Below, in pieces: positions 50,001 to 62,000 of a DNA stretch of 64,000 nt. A program made the translations under genes and the position numbers. Source of the stretch: Setophaga petechia (Eukaryota > Chordata > Aves > Passeriformes > Parulidae); NCBI GenBank assembly GCA_024362935.1, contig JANCRA010000003.1, positions 5,570,001 through 5,634,000 on the forward strand, written 5' to 3'. The notes beneath the pieces were generated by a model. It saw only the letters and a list, made by a program, of their open reading frames with translations, was not told the DNA's origin and ran no database searches. Each line of letters begins with the position of its first letter. The stretch's first letter is position 1.

Positions 50001-53000
50001 TACGGTCAAAAATCTCCGCACACAAAAATGTGACCTATACTTATACAGGATCTGGCACTGACACCTCCATCTCAGGAGAGGCCTTACCGCTGTCTACAAG
50101 TCCTTGAAAAGTTGTAGAGGGAGTTTTGGCCTTTTCTCCCAGTGACAGGATGAGAGAACACAGCCTCAAGCTGCACCAGGCAAGGTTCAGGTTGGACATC
50201 ATGAACTGCCCAGGGAGGCAGAGTCACCATTTCTGAAGGTGCTCAAGAAACACTTGGCACTTAGTGTTAAGGTCTAGTTGATAAGGTGTTGATGGTTCAA
50301 ATGTTGGACCCAGTGATCTTAGAGATCCTTTCCAATCTAAATGATTCTCTGAACCCTGCAAGTATTCAAGGCCAGGTTGAATAGGGCTCTGAGCAAGCTG
50401 GTCTAGGGCAAAGTGTTCCTGCCCATGGCAGGGAGGTTGGAATGGGATCATCTTTAAGGCCCTTTCCAACCCAAACCATTCTGTGGTTCTCTGATGAAGG
50501 AAATTTCCTTATTTCTCTTCAGAACTACTACTTCTGAGCAGAACAGCACAAACTGCAATTCTTCAGGATGTATTCTAGGAGCTAGAATTTCCAGAATAAT
50601 TTTGATGTTTGCTACACATTGAGAAATTAAAAGGTTAATTTTGATTAGATTGTAGCATAGGCTACCACTGATGCTAATCAAGTGGAAGAAAGTGGTTGAA
50701 CCCAGGCACTGGTGCAGCACTGATGTACTTACTTTCACAGGCTGTCCTGATGGCTTGTACTTTTGGCCACAGACACTCCAGCAGAATTTTTGTTTCCTCA
50801 CAAATCAGCATACATTCAATCCTCAACTGGTAGCTAAAAGGAGGTCAGTGGAAAAAACCACAACAAACACCATGAAAAGCAAACCCCACAGTCCTGATTA
50901 ATTGACTTGTGTTCAGCAAGAGCATCATCCATTTTAGGCAAAGCACAGTACCAACATTCTTATGGTCTCCTTAATGCTCTGACATGAGAACTGGATTATA
51001 AATAAATCAAACACAGATATTTCCAAAGATGTCCTAGAAACTATTATCATCTCCTCTTTCAGAAAGTAATACTGGACTGACATCTGGCAGTGACTACCTT
51101 GCATAATGAGGCCATAATTTTTTACAATTCCTGGGCAACCCTAGACAGGGTTTAGTTCTTTTTAACTTCACAAACAAATTTGAAATATTTCGGCAATGAT
51201 GTCCTTTAATAACATTTGTGCTTCATCACAGATTAATATTGTGGAAGGAAAACATTTTCTAAAGTACTTTTAAATTTAGCTAGAAGTTTTGGAAAATGAA
51301 AAGCCCCATTTTCACCACCACATTTTCAAAAAAGTGTCTCTGGTTGTGGCATGGCAACTGACCAGATTTATGGAGGGCTACTGCTATTAATTATAGCATA
51401 TCACCATCTTTTTGTGAGCAGCAGAAAGAGTTCTCTGTGTGCACCTTATTTGACTTGGTAAAAACCGGGGAGGTGGTGAAAGCACAGGCACTGCTGTGAT
51501 TCACTCGTGGATTTGTGGGCTCTCCAGTGGGTGAACTGGGATCTGTAGCCCAGGGGTGGAGTGAATCAGCAGCCTGGTGACAGGTTTCAGTCTGCAGCTT
51601 CACTCCACACAGGAATAGCTGCTCAGCAGTCAAAGGTTTTTTCATACCAAGGTTATTTTAACTGTAGTTTGCCAAAGGTGTCTGAAAGTCTCTCTGGCCT
51701 TTGGGGAGGGAAAAAAAATTCTCATACAAGGTCTACAAATAGCAGTCAGATGATTTATCCCGAAGACTGGATGTCAGGAACATCCCTCTAGCACAAGAAA
51801 CAGAGGCCTTAATTTTTTTAGACAAGTCTTGTAAGAACCACACTCATGGAAAGAGATAAGGAAGATTTTGCTTACCTGGGAACTTCCAAAAGATGGAGAT
51901 AAAACTGATCTGCATTTGCCAGCTGTGATTTTTCTTTTTTGCAAGATTTCAGGCTATTTATCTAACAGAGAATAAAAGAGCAAAATAACCACACAATTTA
52001 ATTGAACAGAGAAAATAACCACACAAAAATTTCTGGTGCCATTCTTTCTTACAGGCATGAAACTTGCTTTTCTAAAATTGCTGTGTGCACAGGCAATGGG
52101 AATGAAGCAGATAAACAATAAATTCTACATATGAACTGGTTTGCAAAGGCAAACATGTAGGTTTTGTTTTGACTGGAAGGTCTTTTACCTTTGTACAACA
52201 TCTCCTAGGAAAATTCCTGACCTGTAGGCAGAGATTCAGGAAGCTAAAATGCACAGGCACCCAGAAACCCTTTAAAAAGCAGGTCCTTTCCCTTCCTCCT
52301 TTTTAAAAACTTGCTCTGAAAGGCTCTCTGTTCATCTAAGTCTACAAATCCTACTGTGCTTCATCCACTTAATTAAAATAACAGGATAGAGAGCAGCACT
52401 TTGTCTACACCTGTGTTGAGTCTCCTAACATGTTCTTGGCTCAACCTTTGTGTGAAGAGGCCAGACTGTTGCTGGGATGGACTTCCCACCACTCTGCCTT
52501 GGAATTTCATTGCCCTAGATGCAGCAGGAGGATGTGGGATCCAGTCATAGCTTTTTGCTTTAGCAGTGCAGGTATTTCGAGCTTAGCACCCAACACACTG
52601 AACTGCACCAGAATGACATGTTAATAGATACCTCCTGGTCTTCAGGCAGCAGTTTAAGTAGCTGTCTCAGTATCTCAGCATCCAGCTTGGATCTATCCCC
52701 TTTCTGAATCATGGCAGCAATCTCTTCATTGGAGCTGCAAGAAGGAGAGAAATGTTGTGGAGCTCTGGGGGAGTAACATGGCAAAAAAACCTCAATCTCT
52801 GTGCTGGCACACCAGGAGCAACTGAAGTAATTCATACTATACTTGCCTCCCATTACAGCTTGGATCATAGTCCTCAAAAGTACAGTAGATATATGAAAAT
52901 GTTTTTCTTTTAAGCCTAAAGCAACATTCCTTATAATTTAGGTGTGCTTTTTAGCCTTTGTTCGGCTTTATACTACAAACCCCCAAGCTCTGCTTTTACT

Positions 53001-56000
53001 GTGGATGTCCAGTGTCACTGAAGGTATTTACATTTGAATTCCTCTACCATTTGCAGCAAAGACAAGGATAAAACCAATGGCTCACAGAAGGTTTTAACTG
53101 AAATCCTTCCCTGAAACTTTGGCAGGCAACAGGAGTTTGAAATGCTTCCAGGGTGCCGTGATTTGGGCTCTGGAGAGCTGGGCTCCCTCAGCCACCAGTG
53201 CTAACAGAGGCAGCACCTGGCTCCAGAGCAGCCTCATCCCTCACAAAGGCAGTGGGACTCGGCTCTTTGATCCCAGCTGCTCCCAGGGGAGCTCAACCAC
53301 TGCCCAGGGAATCAGACAGGAAGAGGAAATAGCATCTGCATTAGGCTATGCACCATTCTCCCCCACTGAGAAGCAGTTTGTCATGGAAAAAGAATAATAA
53401 TAATGAAAAACATCCCTCTGACTGATTCTGATTTATTCTTAATGAAAAGGGATTTCTTGGCCGAGTTTCTTCTTCAAACTCTTTTAACATGGGCCATGAC
53501 ACAAGGGCAGAGAGAGAGCAGAACATCCATCATCATCCTGCCATAATTTCAGGGAATCTAAGAGTAAAGATATTTTCCCAAAAACTAGTACAAATTCCTT
53601 TCCTCCCCCACTCCTCCATGAGGGCTGTGACTTGGTAATTTTCCATTTGTTTAGTTATTCAAACAGCTTCCTATTTATAGAAAAACTGCACATAAAAACT
53701 GTATGATTTTGACTATGAATCCCTGGAAAAGCCTCTTTAAAAGCAATTAAGTGACTTGAAACTTCCATTCAACAATCTTCACTAACAGTTCCTGCCAAAA
53801 TTTGATAATTATGACAATAATACTAAAGAAAAACATAATTCTATATAACTGTACTGTTATTTATGAAAATTGTCTCTTTAGGAATCTGTAGTCCATTCTA
53901 GATTTAATACCAGTTTGAAAAATGATGTTAATTGTCTGAAAAGAGACTGTCGCCTATCATTATTAAAAAAAAAAAGAAAAAAAATTGACTTCTTCTTAAA
54001 GAAAGATAGTACGTGCAAAGTATTTTTGCTAAATTAATTTCATTTAATATCTGAATAAACACATAGACACATCAAATCTGTAATTCAGATGTTATTCTCT
54101 AAATCTTACCACTTAAATTGCTTCAGAAATATACTCAGAAGGAGGCTTTTCTTTGGACCTATGAATGTGATCTGTAAAAAGGAAAGAATAAGTCAGCTAG
54201 AAATACATTCACTTTGGATTTAACAGGTTTTCTATAGGTTTTGTTTGTTTATTGGTTGATATTTATTCTTTTTTGGTAATAATATAATCAATAACCTTCA
54301 TTGATCAATCCCAATGACAACAATACAGCTATTAGGTATGTTTTAGGAAGAGGCAAAGGAGTAAAGAAGGAAATTGATGGAAATTGATTTGCTTATTCCA
54401 GTTCATAAGAATTAATTGAAATTCCCATGTCCTCCCTGCCTCAGATGAAGACCTTTCCCTCAGCAGAGTTACTTCAACTTGTTTCATTCTAAACCTCCCC
54501 TGTGGTTTTTTTTTTTTTTAAAGACAGCCTCAGGCAGCGGATCTCAAAATATTTCAAACTTTCTTGTTATAAATGATTGACAACGACAAAGAATGAATAA
54601 GCTTTTCACTTCCAAGAACTTTGCCATTTTCTACAAAAAGTGGGCAGTCCAAGTACCTCGTTTGTTTTCTTTATTTTTGGCCCTGTTTTCTCTGTAGGGA
54701 TTCTTGATGGGACAGAGAAAAGGAGCTCCAAGCTTGCATAGTCAGGTTCCACAAGCTCCTTGCTGCTGCTTGGCATCACAGCCCATATGGAGTGGCTTTC
54801 TGGAAGAGAATAAAAGCTCAAGATGGACCACAGAGGTTGAGGAGCAGTTTCAAGGTAGTGTGATTTGCAAAAGGGAAAACACTTTTGAGGATGAATGAAA
54901 TATGATGCTCATTAGCCCTGGACAAATGTGAATTATTTAAGAGTGACAGCTCCCACAGAGAGCATCCCAAAGGTTTGAAGCCTAATTAAACCTGGAAGAT
55001 TACTGCCACATTCAATTCACTGAGCTGAAGGCAGCAGATGAACTTAATGGGCTGCTCCAAATTGACCAGCTACACATTGATTGTGGTACCAAAACAGGGG
55101 ATGCTGCATCCAATTAGGTAAACATCTCTTTTTGCAAGAGATAAAGACTCCCAAGCCCAACATTATTACCAAAATCATTGGGACCTATCCAAAAAACAAA
55201 TAGAACTTCCAAACATGATTTTGTACAACATGGGAACCTTTAAGACAGGGTCTCACCTCCTTTTGCTGTAGGAGAGATTGCAACAGTGACACTGAATGCA
55301 TTGGGGATGAATCTCAGTTTGTGTCTCTGCACAAGGAAAGTGGTCCATGGCTCAGGTTTTTTTACATCTGTGTTTATATATTTTATCATAGCAGCAAGTT
55401 CTTGCCCCTTATGACCCCTTGTCCTGGAGATAAGCAAGGAAGAACTGAGATCTGTGTTATGTGAACTGAATATTAAAAACTGCAGCAAAACTGGAGATGT
55501 GTTTCCACCCTCTTTGCTGGATGTCAAACAAGACCTTCAAGCCCCTTTGTCACATGCTAACCACTGACTCTTAAGGTTATTTTGTGTTTGTGTGTGTGTG
55601 AAACACCACACAAATCACATCCCTGTAATGAAGTTGGGGGTTACCCTGAGGGTACACATTCCCCAGCCCTACCAACAAGAGTTTTTAGCCTCAGATCTTG
55701 GCTGATGCACCTTTTGGCTGTGCAAGAACATAAAAAGCAAAGTAAAACCATCAGCTGAGAGTTCACTCACTGGTGATGCACCAGCAAATCATTAAGAAGA
55801 ACCACAGAACATGAGCATTCAAAGGATCTTTCCACTCCACACACTCAGAGCATTTTGCAAACCTTAATCAGTACAGGCTCTCAACATCCCATCAACAAAT
55901 AACAGAGATTGAGAGGTTAAGAGAAGGTAAATTCAGCAGCCACAGAACCTCAGCCTAGAGCTTCTCCCAAACTACCATTTCCTCCACTAATTAGCACTGC

Positions 56001-59000
56001 CTTTCTATATTCATTTTGTGGTTATGATTGAGAGCCAGCAATGGGACCACAAGTGTGACCTGACTTATGAGTGAAGGTTAATTCCCCCAACATCACTGCT
56101 TTTCTCTGGCTGCAAAGTGCATGAACCCATCAGCCCAGTGCTACAAACAAGCACGTACGTCTCACCACGTCACAGGGGAGCTTCTGCCAGTGAAGAACCT
56201 TCATCCTCAGCGTTGGTGTCTTCCTAGCCTGGGGCTGCTCCCCACAGCCACAGGCAGGATGGCTGCACCCAGGATTGCTGCATGGCTGAGGAGATGGCAG
56301 TGGTGGGGCATTTATGCCAGGCATGGAAACAGGGGGAAGAGGCACCTTGATCCCAGGAGGTAGGGGTGGAGGTGGGGGCAGCTGTGGTAGCAGAGCTGGC
56401 ATGACAGACTGCTCCTGGGAAGAAGAGGAAATGCCTTTCTGGGAAGGTGATGCACTCCCTGGAGAATGCTCTGACTTCCTAGAAAGGCTCAGGTCTGCAC
56501 TGGGCTTCTTCTCTTCCAAGTCCATGTTAACTTGAGTGCATTTGTTCAGCTTTGGAACAGATCTTCTAGGCACTGTTTTGGGGTGATGTGAGCCGTGCAT
56601 GCTTGATAGCAGGCTCTCCATGGTTTGACCTGGTCCCATTTTCCTGCTCTACAAGACAACAAGGAGGTGCATGGATTAGCAAAGTTCCTCATGACTGCTC
56701 TCTACTTGTAATTCTTACAGAGACACAGAAATAACAGTGACCTTCACATTAAGCTAAGCAACAGGAATATTTCTAACTGCTTTACAAGTGGCAGTTTGTA
56801 GCAGTTTCAGGAGCAAAACAGTCCTTCTGGCCATAGGGCTCATTTTTGACTTCTCTTGATCCTTCTACATTCTTGTTATAATACATATAAAAAGACAGAG
56901 CAAATGCTATCAGCATAGTAAACCCTTACCTGGTTGTTTTTTCCCCTGTTGACAGCTGTTTGGTGGGGTGAATGAAGGGGTGAAGAGATGCCTCCTGGAG
57001 AACTTAGTGCAGTTGTTCTATAGAGGAGACATCTCAAACAGCAGGGACACAGTCAACCCTGAAAAACCAGGTTGCCACAGTTTACCTTGAGTACAGGGGA
57101 CTTAAAGAGAAACTCTCAAAATAGCCTAATAAAGTAAACAAGCTGCAGCTGAGGAGGAGGATGCAGGTTGAGCAGCTTAGGTACTTGTGACTACACATGG
57201 AAATGACTTGTTAGTATTTCAGTAAATAAGATTATCTTTCCTATTTTGCCCTTTAACCAAATTTTAATCTAGGAAAAATCTTTATATTTGTCTTGAGACT
57301 ATACAGTTTCTCTCAGAGCCTCTTGCAAAAGACTGCAGAAGTCCCTGTCTTGTATGTATGCCCAGTTTTAAGTATGGAGACAGTCCTACCAAAGTTAGTA
57401 GAGCATTTGCTGGCTCAGGACTTTGCTTTGTTTGCTTGACTGAGCAAACCTTTGCAAACAATTGCATTTCTTGTGGATGAGCAGTGTCCTGGGACACTTA
57501 ATCTCAGCAGCTGGAGCTGCTGTGTGATTTCTCTCTTTACAACCTCTCCAGCAATGACCATCAAAAATGGCAGGAGCAGCACATGCTGAAAGGAGAGCAG
57601 TGAGCAAACTATCAGTGCTGCAGAAATGACACAGGAGGTGCAGCATTTTTAGGGACTATTTGTAGGCAGAAACAAAGCCCCCTGTCATCCCATTCTTGAG
57701 CAAAACACACATTAATAGCATCAGCAGTTTTAACGAGGTGGGGACTTTCATTTCCAGTGCAGCATGAGAGATTTTTTTGGAATATACAGCACATTTATGT
57801 TCTCAAAGAGCTAGGTTAATACCTATGAATGATGATATATTATGATGTATCATAATACTTATAAACCATTTTCCTCCTGACACAGCAATTTGGGGCAGTT
57901 ACTAACACAGGAAAAACTCATTAAGGGAGCTGCATTAAAACCTGCCACTGATGGATTTCTAGTCCATAGTATACCTGTAAAGCATCTCCTATAATTTGGA
58001 ACAGTTTATCTTTGAAACTTAGCAGCTCATAATGATGGCAGTCTTCAGCTCCTACAGCCCCAGTAAAATTGTGAACCAATGCATCTAAGGCAAAAGAAAG
58101 TAATAAAATTTTGATATCTTTTTTCAGTGTTAATGTTTCTAATGTAAGCTATTCTTACTAAATTAAATGTTCAATCAGCCAGTAAATAACATTTGATTTA
58201 CGTACTAAATGGTACCAGTTAAAATAACTAAGTCAAAGGCCTATAATAGAAAATTAATATTAACCACATTTGCGGTTTACTTGAATTAATTTGTTGTTGG
58301 TTTCCATATTTCTTTTTGCACAAATAAGCAGTTTCCCCAAAGGTAAAGCAGGCTTGTATTTAATTTAAGTAAACAACTTAATGTATCCCCGTTAGGACTT
58401 CACAATCTTTGTGGTAAACTTGTACATATGTCTGTAATTACCCTAACAGGACAAGTGAAGGATTCAGCCCTATGAAAAAGCCTAATGAGAAATGAGAAAG
58501 CCTAATGAGAAATAAGCCACTTTTTGCTAGAAGTATTAGGAGTAAAATGAGCTGATTAAAAAAAAATCTTATTAGAAATGCTCATGTTAAAATTCTGCTG
58601 CTTGTTTATTTTAATTAAGCTATAGGGAGAATCAGCAAGGCTATTAATTAGGAAGCTCTTTTTCTTTTAATCAGAGTGCTCATCTAAATTGCTACAGGGT
58701 TTGTGTAAAGAAAAGTCTTATTTTAAAAAATCCTACTAACAAGTAGCACTGTACAAGAAACAGCTAATATGCTTTGAATGATAAATAGGCTTATAATAAT
58801 GTATCTCCAAAGATTATACTTTGGAGACTATGTTAAAAACCCCATGCTTTAAAAGGATTAAAGCTTTGGTTTAACTTCAAGGCAGCTGTAACTTACATTG
58901 CTGATAATGTTCAAATGAGCTTGTGGGTATATATTAAAAAGAAATCTCTGTGTGAAATTTCCCCTTAGAAAGTGCAGCCTCCCCTAGCTGGTGAATGCAT

Positions 59001-62000
59001 ACATAAATAAACACATCTCAGTGCAGCCAGACAAGCTCTTGCACTGGCACCACTTAGGCAGGGCAGGGGACAGAGATTGACTCAATACATCAGCCCAGTT
59101 CTGATGATCCTGTCGAATCAGTTAACTTGCAATTAACTGTGAAGCTGTTTTCAGTGCTCTACTACTCCACCTTTTGTTTTATGGGGAAAGCTGATGATGC
59201 TTGAGGACCACAACAATACAGGCTTTCATTTCCACTTTTTTATCTGACTACTGACATGCTAAAAATAGGCACATGTCTCATTAGCCTTGAAAAATAAGCT
59301 ATATTTTGACAACATAGGGTTTAGAATTTTAAGTCAAATTAAAAAAAAAAAAAACAAACTTACCTCTGTAATTTGGATCATGTAAGCAGTCCCAATTTTT
59401 CACTGCTTGTGTTGCTAATGGATTGATATGGGGCTACCTTGTTCTGTAAAACCTGATTTTCTTTGTAATGGGAATTACATTAATTGGTCACTGTTATCCT
59501 ATAAACAGAGGTGTCAATGAATGTTTCAGAAGATCTGATATTTCCCTTTGTGTGCTATAAATACCTAAAAGGTTTCTCTTGAGGGGGAAGCTGTTTAAAA
59601 ACTGTACCCCACACACATTCACAACCACCAATAGTGTAAGCACAGAGTCAACACCTGCAGTGTGAGTTAGCTTTGAGGATATGAAGATGTATTCTTACCA
59701 AATGGCTGGAGTTGAGCAGCAGGAGGCACAACCCAAGTGGGGCCAGGGTTACTCACTTGTTTATGCAGACAGCTGCTCCCTAACTAGAACAAAGCTGTTG
59801 TTCATTAGCTCCCAATGGGCTCCACTTGCTCTGCTTTGGATTCAGGCACTGACTTGCATTAAGATGCTCCTAGTGTAATATTCCTCACTCTTGACTTTGC
59901 AACTTCATAATCATCACTTTATTTGTGATGATTATGATTCTTACAAGGATAAAAATAAGAAGTAGGAGAAAATAGAAATCTTAATCCTTTCTTGCACAAG
60001 CACTCTCCTTACTGTAAAATTCACACTTTTCCTTTCAGAAAAATTCCTAGAGGGTTTTAAGTTTTTTCTGCAACCTAGGGTCAGAGAGGCCTTTGTGGAA
60101 TAGTAATTCCTTGCAGGTTCCTCTCTTCCTTTTATTTTGGTTCTAGTATGGCGGCAAACACTAAAGAGAAAAAGGGAATTTTCTTTTTCCTCTTGCTAGC
60201 AATATTTTTATTGTGGTATTTTTCATCAATGTTTGTCCAAGTGTTTCAAATGAAGCCCTTATCCCCACTTTAGAGATGGGGAAACTGAGGCACAAGCTCT
60301 CTGCCTGCCCACAGCCTCTTAGGGAGCCAGTGGCAAAAAATGAGTAATGCTGGCATTTCATTTCAGTGCTCTGTCTGTCAAAACCCTCTTTAGTCTTTGC
60401 AGTCCACCTCTCATTAAGATCCAGCTACTGCTGTGCCTCCATTTCCTCTTATCACAAAGCTCGAAGTTGTTGGAAACCGGAAGCAGTTGGAAAAAATTAG
60501 AAGTGAAAGCGTTCACTTTTCACTCTGTAAGTGCCCCTGCTGCTGGCAGGAATGTGGCTGTGAAGTTTGTGTGCTTAAAGCCTGTGGACTCTGCCCCGGG
60601 GATGGAGTTAATGGAAAACCCCTCTAAGGGAGCTGGCTCCACTTTTTGGCAGCTGGTGGTAAGGCAGGAACCTCGGGATGTGCTGCACAAGGAGCCCGGG
60701 CCAGCAGCAGCAGCAGCTGTGGGCGGCAGATGTTTAGAGGCACTGCTGCTAAGACCACTTTGCTGGATTCTGGGCCCTGCAGCAGTGATGAGGCAGTCCA
60801 AGGAACCATGGAAAGGTGTCTGTAGAGTATGGGGACAGACTCTGAGAAGCAGGAGGCTGGGAGAAGATGTGTTGTAGGATCAGCAGAGGAAGTTGTAGAA
60901 AATAGGGATGAAGTCTTCAAAATTGAAAGAAATGTCAACAGTTACTTCAATTGGGTCTTGTATAGGTAAAGGGATAATCTTTGGGTATTTGCTAGGTTTG
61001 AGATAGGTCATGATTTGAAGACATTGCTGTGTTGGCTCTCATTTGATCTACATGCAGCTGTGCTATGGTTTGTACCCAGACCTCTGCAGGCAGCTGATTG
61101 TGTCACAGAATATACCTTATGGAGATGAGGGTCTCTTCTCTGTCCTCTAGACCTCTAGCAAGGTAGAGCAGTTGAAAATATTTGGAGGGAGAAAACCTCC
61201 TTCTTGTGCTGTTGTCACTGCTGTCTCTCCAATTCAGGAGGTGTTTTAGAAAAACAAACCATTGTCTGTGATTCAGGATGATTTGTACACTGTTGGTATG
61301 GTGAATGCAGTCACTACCCCTGGGGCATATTCTTCTGTTTATAACACTGGTTCACCAAAGAGGATTAACACACAGACCTGAAAGGGTTTCTGGACTCTTA
61401 TTACTCCTACCTTTTCTACTTTTATCTGCTTCTTGCTGAACAGAGAATCATAAAAACATTGGTTGGAAAAGACCCTGGAAATGGTTTTGTCCAAGCTCCC
61501 TTTCAGAGGATCATCATCACTGCTCTGGTTTTGTCTGAGCTGTGAAAATCTGAACAAATGGAGGTACAAAACATGGCAAAATGTATAGGAAAACGTGTTG
61601 GTCTCAAAGGACGAGTCCAGGAAACTGTTTGCTACTGAGGTTTCATTTAAATTACAAAATCAAGTTGTGGGTTTCAAAGGATTACAGGACCAGATTTCAG
61701 AGACCTGTTACCCTTTTTGCCTGTGCTGATTCTGCTTCTCCTCTTTCTTCACCTATTCTGACTGATGGATTTGGTCATTAACTGTCACTAATTCATGGCT
61801 AAACTTACAGCAGATTATGCTGTATGAAGGCACATAAGTACCAGACAAACACATCAGGTTCTGCATGCCCTGAGCAGGGCAAACCAACCATGACCATAAT
61901 AATGCAGGTGTCATCAGCAAAGACTGCTGATCTTAGAAAAAACCTACTTTGACAGGCTTGGGAGTGTATCTAAACTGACTTGATAGGAGCTGACTGCCAC

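Larger units (their letters stand above)
50834..54109 (-). other. INF2 introns between exons k and h
   Basis: Introns 50834-51875, 51962-52631 and 52735-54109. They are AT-rich with no mobile element that I can name. A plus-strand ORF of 92 codons at 53119-53397 shows no recognisable domain. Confidence 0.55.

Noticed and set aside
57018..57058. Longer INF2 exon e starting after GGTTTTTCAG
   Set aside because: It would give a phase-compatible 129-bp exon, but its second codon is TGA and the added bases look like the pyrimidine tract of the CTATAG acceptor.
60347..60877. 176-codon plus-strand ORF within INF2
   Set aside because: No domain, no splice context and an ordinary repeat-like alanine run; most likely a chance antisense ORF in a GC-richer patch.
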